Shown here piece after piece: positions 25,575 to 34,306 of a stretch of DNA of 64,000 bases (its first letter is position 1; each line of letters begins with the position of its first letter). This stretch comes from JAGDZR01 sp049115695 (GTDB lineage: Bacteria; Bacteroidota; Bacteroidia; Cytophagales; Cyclobacteriaceae). A program made the translations under genes and the position numbers. The notes below the pieces were generated by a model. It saw nothing but the letters and a program-made list of their open reading frames with translations. It was not told the DNA's origin and did not search any database. Location: contig JAGDZR010000018.1 in assembly GCA_049115695.1 (NCBI GenBank), positions 1 to 64,000 of the forward strand, given 5' to 3'.

Positions 25575-26609
25575 GTGGAAAAAGTTGATGTGTTGATTGT
25601 AGGGCAGGGTCTGGCAGGAAGTGCCCTAAGTAGGGAGTTGATTAGGACTGGCCATCGGATCAAAATAATAGACAATCCATCTGGAGATGTAGCGTCAAAA
25701 GTAGCCGGAGGTCTTTACAACCCCATCACTGGAAGAAAAATGGTAAAAACCTGGATGGCGGATGAGCTGTTTTATGACGTGCAGACTTATTATGATATTT
25801 TGGAGGAGGAGTTGAAGACGCGATTTCATTATCCTTCACCCATCTATCGTCCTTTTTTTGATGCCGCTGAACAAAATGATTGGTTTGGCAAATCTTCAGA
25901 TCCATCTTTTGTTGATTATGTGGAGCGTGTCATGATTCGATCAATGAACGAAACAGATGTTGCTGACGAGCACGGTGGACTTATGCTAAAGAGATCAGGT
26001 TCGGTCGACCTGCCAATTATGCTTAGGGCACTTAAGGATCAATTTGTCAATAGGGGCATTTATTTATCTGAGTTGTTTGATCATAAGAAGCACGATCATT
26101 TAGCTCGGATATATGATGATAGAATTGGATATAATAAAATTATTTTTTGCGAGGGAACAGGAGTGAAAACAAATCCTTTTTGGAATGAGTTGAAGTTTAG
26201 ACCCGTAAAGGGTGAGGTTTTAACCCTAAAATGTGATTACCGGTTAAACTTTATTCTTAATCGGGGCGTTTTTATGATCCCGAGGGATGGTTTTTTGAAA
26301 GTAGGATCGACGTACAACAACAATGATCAGACGTTGACACCAACTGATAGGGCTAAAATTGAAATTTTGGGTAAATTAGAGAAGATATACACTGGGGCGA
26401 CTGAAGTAATCGATCACCAAGTAGGCGTAAGGCCAGCGACCTTTGACAGAAGACCTTTCGTGGGTTTTCATCCCAAATATACGAAAATCGGAATTTTCAA
26501 TGGGTTTGGAGCTAAGGGTGTGACGCTGGTGCCATATTTTGCAAAAAAAATGGCACTGCATTTGAGGGAGTATGAATCTTTGCCATTAGAGGTGTCAATC
26601 AGTAGATAA
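25575..26609 (+). CDS. FAD-dependent oxidoreductase, DAO family
   Basis: A 344-residue flavoprotein. The dinucleotide-binding GxGxxG (VGQGLAG) lies at about 9-15, directly after the start, followed by the acidic end of beta-2 (KIIDNP) and the conserved VAGGLYNPITGRKMVKTW. A second FAD contact is seen near the end (VGVRPATFDRRPFVG, then FNGFGAKG). The fold is that of D-amino-acid oxidase and glycine oxidase-like enzymes; the substrate is unknown. The start is GTG: the first Met is well inside the FAD domain, so an ATG start is not possible. The stop overlaps the next start as TAATG. Confidence 0.85.
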   Translation: MEKVDVLIVGQGLAGSALSRELIRTGHRIKIIDNPSGDVASKVAGGLYNPITGRKMVKTWMADELFYDVQTYYDILEEELKTRFHYPSPIYRPFFDAAEQNDWFGKSSDPSFVDYVERVMIRSMNETDVADEHGGLMLKRSGSVDLPIMLRALKDQFVNRGIYLSELFDHKKHDHLARIYDDRIGYNKIIFCEGTGVKTNPFWNELKFRPVKGEVLTLKCDYRLNFILNRGVFMIPRDGFLKVGSTYNNNDQTLTPTDRAKIEILGKLEKIYTGATEVIDHQVGVRPATFDRRPFVGFHPKYTKIGIFNGFGAKGVTLVPYFAKKMALHLREYESLPLEVSISR

Positions 26610-29600
26610 TGAGGGTAAAATTTTCGTTCATATTAATTTTTGGCTTGTTAAGTCAGGTGGTATTAGCCCAGAGCTACAATACCACTTATGGACAAAATAG
26701 AATCCAATACAAGAATTTCGATTGGGTCTACTATTCTACGACCCATTTTGACATTTATTATTACGACGGTGGCTATGATTATGCCAATCAGGCCATTGAT
26801 TTTCTCGAAGAGGAATTTAATAGAATGACTGATCTTTTGGGATATGCGCCTTATTCAAAGACCAGAATCATGATTTACAATTCTACACACGACTTACAGC
26901 AAAGTAATATTGGTGTAGATGGAGCGGAGTTCGACATGGGAGGGCAAACAGATTTTGTCAAGTTGCAATTGGAGTTGGCTCATCCGGGATCTGCCGTAGC
27001 TTTCAAACAAGAATTAGTATATAAACTTTCAAGGGTACTGATCGAGGACATGATGTTCGGAGGGAGTCTTGCTGAGATTTTTCAAAGTAGCTATCTCTTG
27101 TCTCTTCCCATGTGGTTCATTGATGGGGCGGCAAGGTACCTGGCATATGGTTGGAGCGCAGACATGGACGATCTTGTGCTGGATCATTTTAGCAAAAGGC
27201 ATAGAAACAAGATTATCAACGTGCAAGGAGAAAAGGCTGGTCTGCTCGGTCAGTCAGTTTGGAATTACATCAGTTTGAAATATGGCAAATCAAATATTTC
27301 TAACATTCTCAATCTTGTAAGAATTATCAGAAACGAAGAGAATGCAATTGCTAGTACACTAGGAGTGCCTTACAGGCAATTTTTAGTGAACTGGAAGCTT
27401 TACTATACTTCTGGGCATGAGGAAGTAAAGGAACACTATGTGTCTCCAGACGATGATAATTCCATAGTTGCCCATCGCAATGATAAAATCAAGTACAAAA
27501 ATGTCAGACTCAGTGCATCCGGAGATCGCATAGCGTATTCCCAGAATCATTTAGGTCGATATGGTGTCTTCGTTTATGACGTAAAGACAGGCAGGTCAAA
27601 GAAAATCCTTAGAGGAGGTGTCCAGATGAAAGGACAGCCTGTTGACTATGATTTGCCATTGCTGAGCTGGGCGGGCGATGAAGTCTTAGGAGTTGTATAC
27701 TTCAAAAGAGGATTTTTATACCTGGCAACCTTTAATCTCGAGACAGGTCGCCGTTTGGATAAGCCATTGACGAGATTCAACCAGGTGAAAAGCTTTTCTC
27801 TCAATCAAAACGGACGATTGGCTGTGTTGAGTGGAGATGTAGATGGTATGAGCGATATATTTCTGGTTAGCATGCGTAGAAATGCACTACGACGTATAAC
27901 ACAGGATATCTATGATGACAAAGATCCGTCTTTCGTACCTGGAACAGCGGCCATTTTATTCAGTTCAAACAGACCAATTGATAGCCTGAAAGTCGGAGAT
28001 GTTAGCATTGAAGATATTGATGATCACTCCAACATATTTCTGTATGACCTGGATACGACCACTCATTCCTTGCATCGTGTTACTAATACGTTCAGTAGGG
28101 ATTTCCGACCCATTGCAAAAAACCAATATGAGGTGTTCTATTTAAGCGATCAACGTGGGTCCAGTAATGTTTTCAGGTATTCGTTTGTAGACTCTACTCA
28201 TTCGCAAGTCTCAAATTTTGATAGAAATATCAAGGACTATGATTTATGTTTCAATGATGATGGTATGGTTTTTCTGATGTTGAAGGATAAGGTGGATCGA
28301 ATTTTCCTTGATCGTAAAGTAGATCTATATAGTCCAAAGTTCACGCCTCAAACACAACGACAAAAGTTAAGACAAGCGAGATACCTGGCAGGGTTGCTTG
28401 ATGCCAGGCAACTGGAAGATCTCTATGCGCGTCAGAAGGAGCGCGAGGAGGCGGATACAGGGACTGCTGTAGATAGCGACTCAATTTCGGATTTAAAACC
28501 AGGAGAGGTTGATCCAAATAATTATACGTTTGGAGCTGTTCAGCAAACTGATGAGGAGTTTATTGATACAGATAATTTTGAATTTGAGGAGCAGCCCGAA
28601 GAGCCATCGGCAAATTCGTTTAGGCCTGAGTCATTCTTTTCAAATTATCAGCGATTACAAATCGGAAATCAGGTATTTGGTCCTGAGCCCTACAAGCCGC
28701 AGTTTAGCTTTAATAATCTGGTCACCGCAGTAGCATGGGATGAGTTGAGAGGATTTGGCACCATCCTCGAAACGCAGGTTTCAGACATGCTTGGTAATCA
28801 TAAAATGATTGGTGGAGGCTACATCAAGTCGGATTTCAAAAACATTGACTTGTATGGTGAATACAGGTATTTGAAGTACTGGATGGATCTGAAATTCAAG
28901 TTTTCAAATAAGACTTATTTCTTCGATCCGCCAAATAGTGAAGAAGAGCTTAAGCAGAAATATTCGATCAATAAAGTTTGGTTGGGATCGTCAATACCGC
29001 TTAGCAATTGGTTGCGAGTTGAGGCGAATCCATTCATTGCTCAGGCATCTTTTAGTAATCTCCATCATGCTTATGTTATTCAGCGAGCGGCGGCAGATTT
29101 TGCCGATGACAACAAGACCACTTTTCTTGGTACGGAGTTAAGGGCTGTTTTTGATAATACTGTAGATAAGGGATACAACATAACGCAGGGGACCAGAGGA
29201 GCTGTTGAGTTTATCCATCATCAGGCATTTGGTGGCAAAAAGACATTTAGTAAAGTACGGTTCGATTTGAGGCATCATCAGACCATTCATAAAGAAATTA
29301 CGATAGCCTCCCGAATTTTTTATGGACATAGTTTTGGTCCTAATGCACAGAAATTTCTATTGGGCGGTGTACCCAATTGGATCAATAGAAGTGTAACGTC
29401 ACATGCTTCTGATGATCCGTTGTTGTTGTCAAATCAGATCAACAATGAAAACATCCTATTCGCTGAATTTGTAAATAATATGAGAGGATTCAATTACAGC
29501 GAGCTATTCGGTTCATCTAGTTTCTTGTTTAATATGGAATTTAGATTTCCGGTATTCCAATACCTCTGGAAAGGTCCTATTAGTTCATCTTTTCTTCGAA

Positions 29601-29872
29601 ATTTTATACTTGTTGCATTCGGAGATCTTGGGTCAGCATGGGAAGGAGCACCTCCTATCACGCGCAAAACAAGTGTCAGTTACATAGACTATACAAGTGC
29701 GCCATTTACTGCGGAGATTGCCAATTATCGCAATCCCTGGCTTGCGAGTTATGGTTATGGTCTCAGGACTGTGTTGTTGGGGTATTATGTAAAAGCGGAT
29801 TTGGCCAGGCCAATTAGAGATAATCAGCTACATAATTGGCGATTATCACTTTCACTTGGATTGGATTTTTAA
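26609..29872 (+). CDS. Outer-membrane-type fusion: degenerate peptidase-MA domain, beta-propeller and barrel-like end
   Basis: A 1087-residue exported protein with signal peptide (1-20). The first part resembles the peptidase MA-like family, but at the expected HExxH site the sequence is QELVYK (134-139). A second family landmark, a Pro-x-Trp-Phe segment followed by an acidic residue, is present as PMWFIDGAARY (167-177). The middle (about 290-560) shows TolB/PD40-type propeller repeats such as GDRIAYSQNHLG and RRITQDIYDDKDPSF. After a low-complexity acidic linker, the C-terminal 400 residues look like an Omp85/BamA-type barrel ending in aromatic LSLSLGLDF. A surface or transport role is likely, but no function is established. 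It overlaps the FAD oxidoreductase by one base. Confidence 0.8.
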   Translation: MRVKFSFILIFGLLSQVVLAQSYNTTYGQNRIQYKNFDWVYYSTTHFDIYYYDGGYDYANQAIDFLEEEFNRMTDLLGYAPYSKTRIMIYNSTHDLQQSNIGVDGAEFDMGGQTDFVKLQLELAHPGSAVAFKQELVYKLSRVLIEDMMFGGSLAEIFQSSYLLSLPMWFIDGAARYLAYGWSADMDDLVLDHFSKRHRNKIINVQGEKAGLLGQSVWNYISLKYGKSNISNILNLVRIIRNEENAIASTLGVPYRQFLVNWKLYYTSGHEEVKEHYVSPDDDNSIVAHRNDKIKYKNVRLSASGDRIAYSQNHLGRYGVFVYDVKTGRSKKILRGGVQMKGQPVDYDLPLLSWAGDEVLGVVYFKRGFLYLATFNLETGRRLDKPLTRFNQVKSFSLNQNGRLAVLSGDVDGMSDIFLVSMRRNALRRITQDIYDDKDPSFVPGTAAILFSSNRPIDSLKVGDVSIEDIDDHSNIFLYDLDTTTHSLHRVTNTFSRDFRPIAKNQYEVFYLSDQRGSSNVFRYSFVDSTHSQVSNFDRNIKDYDLCFNDDGMVFLMLKDKVDRIFLDRKVDLYSPKFTPQTQRQKLRQARYLAGLLDARQLEDLYARQKEREEADTGTAVDSDSISDLKPGEVDPNNYTFGAVQQTDEEFIDTDNFEFEEQPEEPSANSFRPESFFSNYQRLQIGNQVFGPEPYKPQFSFNNLVTAVAWDELRGFGTILETQVSDMLGNHKMIGGGYIKSDFKNIDLYGEYRYLKYWMDLKFKFSNKTYFFDPPNSEEELKQKYSINKVWLGSSIPLSNWLRVEANPFIAQASFSNLHHAYVIQRAAADFADDNKTTFLGTELRAVFDNTVDKGYNITQGTRGAVEFIHHQAFGGKKTFSKVRFDLRHHQTIHKEITIASRIFYGHSFGPNAQKFLLGGVPNWINRSVTSHASDDPLLLSNQINNENILFAEFVNNMRGFNYSELFGSSSFLFNMEFRFPVFQYLWKGPISSSFLRNFILVAFGDLGSAWEGAPPITRKTSVSYIDYTSAPFTAEIANYRNPWLASYGYGLRTVLLGYYVKADLARPIRDNQLHNWRLSLSLGLDF

Positions 29873-29881
29873 ATTTGCGAC

Positions 29882-30763
29882 ATGATAATGTCGATGACAG
29901 GTTTCGGTTCAACAGAACGCGTTACCGAGAAGTATTCCCTAAAAATTGAAATCAAGACGCTAAACAGCAAGTTTTTTGATCCAATCGTAAAGATTCCCAA
30001 AGAGTTTGCGCCATGGGAAATGGAAATAAAGTCTGAGCTGGAAAAGGGACTTAAAAGAGGGAAAATCAATCTAAGTATTGATTTCCAAATCAAACAGAAC
30101 GAGGACGCTCCGGTAGACATTGACAAAAAATTGTTTCAAAAATATTTTGTTCAACTCAAAGAGCTGAGTGAAGCCGTAGGAGGTGCTGATGCGGATCTAT
30201 TTAAGCTCGCCTTTGGTATGCCAAATGTAGTGATGGTCAAAGATGGTCAACAGGAATTGTTAGCCTTGAGTGAACTCAAGTCAATTTTGGGCGAAGCAAT
30301 CGGTGCATGTTCCCAGTTTCGAACTGACGAAGGCGAGAAATTGAAAATTGCGTTATCTGAATCTTTGGACAAAATTGCTACAGGACTGGAAGAGGTGAAG
30401 GAAATTGATCCTCAGCGCATAGCTGCGGTGAAGGACAGATTACAGCAGTCCCTGGCTGATATTCAGGAGAAAGTTCAGGTTGATCCAAATCGTTTTGAAC
30501 AAGAGTTGATCTACTACATTGAAAAACTTGATATCAACGAGGAAAAGGTAAGATTGGCTAGTCATCTTGATTATTTCAAAGAAGCCCTTTCGTCCAATGA
30601 ATCTGCGTCGAATGGCAAAAGATTGGGCTTTATTTCTCAGGAAATAGGCCGTGAAATCAATACAATTGGGTCAAAGGCTAACTACGCGCCAATTCAGCGT
30701 GTTGTCGTGACCATGAAAGAAGAACTTGAAAAAATAAAGGAACAGGTGCTTAATGTGCTTTAA
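29882..30763 (+). CDS. yicC: YicC/YloC family endoribonuclease
   Basis: A 293-residue cytoplasmic protein of the YicC family. The start SMTGFGSTER and the following segment IEIKTLNSKFFD are family landmarks, as are the C-terminal GKRLGFISQEIGREINTIGSKAN and the closing helix. YicC in E. coli is an endoribonuclease that contributes to small-RNA turnover; family activity is known, while regulation here is not. Length is normal. Three Met codons are close together (29882, 29888, 29894), and I took the first, which gives the usual N-terminus. It is 10 bp downstream of the large barrel gene. The gene ends exactly at the 42-bp palindrome at 30764. Confidence 0.9.
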   Translation: MIMSMTGFGSTERVTEKYSLKIEIKTLNSKFFDPIVKIPKEFAPWEMEIKSELEKGLKRGKINLSIDFQIKQNEDAPVDIDKKLFQKYFVQLKELSEAVGGADADLFKLAFGMPNVVMVKDGQQELLALSELKSILGEAIGACSQFRTDEGEKLKIALSESLDKIATGLEEVKEIDPQRIAAVKDRLQQSLADIQEKVQVDPNRFEQELIYYIEKLDINEEKVRLASHLDYFKEALSSNESASNGKRLGFISQEIGREINTIGSKANYAPIQRVVVTMKEELEKIKEQVLNVL

Positions 30764-30805
30764 ATGATTTCTGTGCTGGTTGCGCGCAACCAGCACAGAA
30801 ATCAT
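30764..30805. terminator. Perfect 42-bp palindrome between convergent genes
   Basis: Two 21-base arms (30764-30784 and 30785-30805) are exact reverse complements with no spacer. The palindrome starts on the base after the yicC stop and ends four bases before the DUF2911 stop on the other strand. As RNA it would form a strong hairpin in either direction. The flanking base runs are weak: only a short U-rich stretch follows on the plus strand. A bidirectional transcription terminator is the best reading. Confidence 0.75.
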
Positions 30806-30809
30806 ATGA

Positions 30810-31331
30810 TTATTTTGAAACTAAAAAGCTAACGCTGAAATCTGCCCAATTCAAGCTCCCTTCTCCGTTATCAGCAAGTTCAATGGTGTATTTTTCAGTT
30901 GGCGTTGACTTAGTGGACTTGGCGTTGACCCTTAAGACATCCTTGCTGTCATCATAGTCGTATGCTCCCCACTGCTCCCAAGTAGAATTGAATACCAAGG
31001 TCCATTCATTTTCATTCGGAATTACGAAAAATGAATATTTACCTTTTGGTAGATTTTCGCCATTGATTTTCACGTCATCCGAAACTTCAATCCAGGTTGC
31101 CTCATTGGCTCCATTACGCCATATTTTACCATAAGGATGAAATTTTTTAGTTCCAAATTCTCGATTTTTTAGTGATGGCTGGCTGTAATCAATGGTGACA
31201 CTAACTCCATCAATATCGGCTGATGCTTGTGCCGGAGGACTTGGTCGTTTGCTTTTGTCTTTTTGACTAAAAGCATCTGTTCCCAACATCAGTAGGAAAA
31301 TTACACTTAGTGCGATCGATAGTTTTTTCAT
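30810..31331 (-). CDS. DUF2911 domain-containing protein, secreted
   Basis: A 173-residue protein with a cleavable signal (about 1-22, ending AFSQ) and a DUF2911 domain. Landmarks are VTIDYSQPSLKNREFG, then PYGKIWRNGANEATWIEVS, LPKGKYSFFVIP, WEQWGAYDYD and the final strand. The family occurs widely in Bacteroidota and has no known activity; it forms a compact beta-sandwich and is thought to be periplasmic. Length is normal for a single-domain member. It is a single gene, bounded by the palindrome on one side and a divergent acyltransferase gene on the other (79 bp). Confidence 0.9.
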   Translation of the reverse strand: MKKLSIALSVIFLLMLGTDAFSQKDKSKRPSPPAQASADIDGVSVTIDYSQPSLKNREFGTKKFHPYGKIWRNGANEATWIEVSDDVKINGENLPKGKYSFFVIPNENEWTLVFNSTWEQWGAYDYDDSKDVLRVNAKSTKSTPTEKYTIELADNGEGSLNWADFSVSFLVSK

Positions 31332-31410
31332 TTCTCTTTTTGTTTGAACGTTTATATTGCCAGTGCTGGAAAATAATTTAGAACCAGCCTTAATAGTATA
31401 CTGATTTTAT

Positions 31411-32280
31411 ATGCTTGTTGTTTTATTAAAAATTCTATCCTGGCTTCCTCTAAGTGTCTTGTATCGTGTCTCTGACATTTGCGCAAGGTTAGCGAGCATG
31501 TTTTACAGGCGGAACCTGGTAAAGCGCAACTTGACAGCTGTCTTTAAAAACAGGTCTCCCGAGCAACTGGGGAAGATTGCTGACAAGTTTTATCATCATC
31601 TGGCAGATGTTTTTGTCGAGTCAATAAAACTGCATCAATTCAGTATAGAAGAATTGACGGCACGCATTTCTCTTGAAAAAAGTGTTGATTATCAAAAACT
31701 AAAACAAGAGCAATCGCCTGTTTTATTGTTTAGTGCCCACTTTGGTAATTGGGAATGGTACATCCCAGCTGTGCATCATTACCTTGTTCCTATGAATGCT
31801 GTTTATAAGCCCTTGTCTAATTCACGGATGAATAAATGGATGATCAACGTAAGAATGAGACATGGAGCGAATGTTGTGCCCATGAAGAACACTTTGAGAG
31901 CGGCAAAAAAAATGACTGGGCGAACAGGGCTGGCGCTTGGAGCTGATCAGGCGCCTCGAAAAAATATCAAAAGTAAGATTTGGGTTGAGTTTATGGGAAA
32001 GGAGACTGCTTTTTATAGTGGACTGATCAATATGCCATTTTTAACTCAGTATCCGGCATATTTCACCTATTTACATAAATTAGCCAGGGGAAACTACGAA
32101 CTTAGAACCATTGAATTGGGAAGGCCACCATATGGGAAAGATGAAAATGGAGTTTTACAAAAATACCTTGAGATTTGCGAAGAGGTAATTAAATCGAATC
32201 CAGAGCAATGGCTTTGGACACATAACAGATGGAAATATGATCGCCGAAATAACGAAGAATTGATTAAATTCAGCAGTTGA
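31411..32280 (+). CDS. LpxL/HtrB-type lysophospholipid or lipid A acyltransferase
   Basis: A 289-residue inner-membrane enzyme of the LpxL/HtrB family, which adds secondary acyl chains to Kdo-lipid A from acyl-ACP. A membrane segment opens the protein. The catalytic H(x4)E motif is HFGNWE (His110, Glu115), with other conserved segments at RHGANVVPMKN, TGLALGADQAPRK and the end W-T-HNRWK. The protein is short compared with E. coli LpxL (about 306), as usual in Bacteroidota. Other lysophospholipid acyltransferases of the family, such as those for ornithine lipids, cannot be excluded. The stop is 35 bp before the lipoprotein start chosen below. Confidence 0.88.
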   Translation: MLVVLLKILSWLPLSVLYRVSDICARLASMFYRRNLVKRNLTAVFKNRSPEQLGKIADKFYHHLADVFVESIKLHQFSIEELTARISLEKSVDYQKLKQEQSPVLLFSAHFGNWEWYIPAVHHYLVPMNAVYKPLSNSRMNKWMINVRMRHGANVVPMKNTLRAAKKMTGRTGLALGADQAPRKNIKSKIWVEFMGKETAFYSGLINMPFLTQYPAYFTYLHKLARGNYELRTIELGRPPYGKDENGVLQKYLEICEEVIKSNPEQWLWTHNRWKYDRRNNEELIKFSS

Positions 32281-32315
32281 AACCAATAAAAAGAGGCTCA
32301 AACAAATACCTGCTC

Positions 32316-32882
32316 ATGAAACAATCACTGTTAAGCTTAATCGTCATCCTAATCGCTATTGTCGGGTGTAATCCTGTTAAAAAGGAAAATAGAGATCTTG
32401 TTAAATTGATCAACTACAAACTTGCTCACATTGATGGCAATCACCGTGTACAGATCATTGAGGATGATTTTCACCAAGGAGATTCGATCTTTAAAATCCG
32501 AGCCTACTATATGGATGAATACCTGGTGAAAATTGTATCGGTATTGAGGACCAGCCATATTGAAAGAGATGATTACTTCTATTTTGAGAAAAACGAACCC
32601 ATTTTTTCTGGCCACATGTACAATTTAAGAGATGACCATTCGGCCGAAGAGTACAAGTTTTATTATGAAAATGGCAGGATTGAAGAGTCCCTATATTGGG
32701 CGGATACTTATGAGCCAGGAAAGAAATTTCCTCATGAACGCTTTAAGGAATATGAACCAAATGTTGACTCACTCATGGAATCCGAAAAGGAGCGACTCAC
32801 ATTTTGCCTTGAAAAATTGGCGATGGAAGGCTTTGAGATCTTGCATTTAAATGAAAATCTAGAGGCCAATTCTATAGAATGA
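32316..32882 (+). CDS. Lipoprotein of unknown function
   Basis: I do not recognise a family. The open frame reaches back to a TTG at 32277 overlapping the acyltransferase stop, but the ATG at 32316 gives a clean lipoprotein signal (MKQSLLSLIVILIAIVGC) with Cys18 as the lipidated residue, and 188 residues in all. The mature part is charged and includes YYENGRIEESLYW, loosely like a MORN-type strand pair, which occurs in many Bacteroidota lipoproteins. No catalytic motif is seen. It overlaps the next gene by 4 bp (ATGA), so it belongs to an operon from the acyltransferase to DUF2721. Confidence 0.75.
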   Translation: MKQSLLSLIVILIAIVGCNPVKKENRDLVKLINYKLAHIDGNHRVQIIEDDFHQGDSIFKIRAYYMDEYLVKIVSVLRTSHIERDDYFYFEKNEPIFSGHMYNLRDDHSAEEYKFYYENGRIEESLYWADTYEPGKKFPHERFKEYEPNVDSLMESEKERLTFCLEKLAMEGFEILHLNENLEANSIE

Positions 32883-33205
32883 CGATTGAAGAAGCGCAGC
32901 AGCGCGTAGATGAGTGGATTAACACAGTAGGTGTTCGTTATTTCAGTGAACTTACCAACATGGCCGTCTTAACAGAAGAAGTGGGCGAGTTAGCCAGAAT
33001 CATGGCAAGGAAGTATGGGGATCAGTCCTTCAAAAAATCAGAAGAAGAACTTAACCTTGGCGATGAGATGGCGGATGTGCTTTGGGTGCTGATCTGTCTC
33101 GCTAACCAGACTGGGGTCGATCTGACCCAAGCGCTTGAGAAAAATTTTAAGAAAAAGACATTGAGAGATGCCAACCGTCACAAGCAGAATAAGAAACTTT
33201 CTTGA
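32879..33205 (+). CDS. MazG-like nucleotide pyrophosphohydrolase
   Basis: A 108-residue all-alpha NTP pyrophosphohydrolase. The metal-binding motif of the family is visible as EEVGE (Glu33, Glu34, Glu37) plus EMAD (Glu63, Asp66). Single-domain members of this size cleave noncanonical or excess nucleoside triphosphates to monophosphates and pyrophosphate. The closest impression is the RS21-C6/dCTPase-like branch, not full-length MazG, which has two domains. It overlaps the lipoprotein stop by 4 bp and abuts the DUF2721 gene directly. Confidence 0.85.
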   Translation: MTIEEAQQRVDEWINTVGVRYFSELTNMAVLTEEVGELARIMARKYGDQSFKKSEEELNLGDEMADVLWVLICLANQTGVDLTQALEKNFKKKTLRDANRHKQNKKLS

Positions 33206-33601
33206 ATGGAGATCAGTCTAACAACTCCTGCGTTACTGTTTCCTGCCATTTCATTACTTATGCTTGCCTACACGAATAGGTTTTTGGCGATAGCCAACAT
33301 GATTCGACAATTGCATGCTAAACATCTCGAACATCCGAACAAAGGTGTGATTGTAGGGCAAATAGAAAATTTGAGGAAACGGCTGTTCCTCATCAGGAAT
33401 ATGCAGGTCTTTGGTGTGCTGAGTTTCTTTTTTTGTGTTTTAAGCATGATACTGATTTTTCAAGATCAGCAACTCACCGGCGGCTATGTTTTTGGAGCAT
33501 CCATGATACTTTTATTGGTTTCTCTCGGCATTTCATTAAGAGAAATTATGATCAGTACACATGCGCTTGGGCTAGAACTTAGCGATATGGAGTTGGATTG
33601 A
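33206..33601 (+). CDS. DUF2721 family membrane protein
   Basis: A 131-residue integral membrane protein of the DUF2721 family, with three predicted membrane segments (about 8-28, 69-87 and 92-110) and a charged loop LRKRLFLIRNMQ between the first and second. The pattern LLFPAISLLMLAYTNR at the start is typical. No function is known for the family. Its ATG follows the MazG-like stop without any gap, so the two are made from the same transcript. It ends one base before the stop of convergent comB. I see no terminator hairpin here. Confidence 0.82.
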   Translation: MEISLTTPALLFPAISLLMLAYTNRFLAIANMIRQLHAKHLEHPNKGVIVGQIENLRKRLFLIRNMQVFGVLSFFFCVLSMILIFQDQQLTGGYVFGASMILLLVSLGISLREIMISTHALGLELSDMELD

Positions 33602-34306
33602 TTAGCTTTTTATCAGCTTCTTACCTTCAAGCTTGACCAAGATGTTATACTCGTCTTCTTCTAAACAAAAATCCTGATCCTTGGTAACTCCAAATTTGGC
33701 CAATCTATGTGCATGTCCGGATTCTTTCGCCGCTGCTGCTGTATCAGATTGATGTAGCCTGTAAAAATCTCGAGCCAATTTTGCAGCATCACCTTCAGGG
33801 GCAAGTTGCTCGTTCAACTTATGGATAAGCGCGCCCGCATACAACGTGTCTTCAAGGTTTGGTGTCCCTTTCCAGCCTGCACAATGCACCAGTACAGATT
33901 TTGAGGATGATTTTAGATAGTCAATGGTAGTGCTAAGATTCAAAAATGCTCCAACGAGTATTTCGTCTGCCTGTTTCGATTTTTCCAGTGCCAATGTGCC
34001 ATTGGTGGTGGAGATGGAAACTTCTTTTCCTTTGAGCTCAGGATTCATGTATTCAAAAGGTGAATTTCCAAGATCAAAACCTTCAACCTTGATGCCCCCG
34101 CGCTCTCCTGCCATAATCATTCCCTTAGCCCCAAACGCTTTGCATGCCTCAACCGTGCTCACAGGGTATATCGCCGCAACCCCTTCTCCAAGACCTGTTA
34201 CTATGCAGGAAGTAGCTCGAAAGATATCCACCACCACGATGATTTTGTCCTGAAGTTCATGTTGATGAATTAGTTCTGGTGTCAGACAGGTTTCAATTGT
34301 TCTCAT
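33602..34306 (-). CDS. comB: 2-phosphosulfolactate phosphatase family protein
   Basis: A 234-residue ComB-family phosphatase. Landmarks include [13 protein letters not shown] near 25-37, [29 protein letters not shown] and VHCAGWKG. In archaea ComB removes phosphate from 2-phosphosulfolactate in coenzyme M synthesis. Bacteria have homologues without that cofactor; they may make sulfolactate or act on other phosphates. No comA, comC or comDE partner is present in this window. It overlaps gcvT by 4 bp (ATGA), a linkage that suggests one mRNA, but a common pathway is not obvious. Confidence 0.88.
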   Translation of the reverse strand: MRTIETCLTPELIHQHELQDKIIVVVDIFRATSCIVTGLGEGVAAIYPVSTVEACKAFGAKGMIMAGERGGIKVEGFDLGNSPFEYMNPELKGKEVSISTTNGTLALEKSKQADEILVGAFLNLSTTIDYLKSSSKSVLVHCAGWKGTPNLEDTLYAGALIHKLNEQLAPEGDAAKLARDFYRLHQSDTAAAAKESGHAHRLAKFGVTKDQDFCLEEDEYNILVKLEGKKLIKS

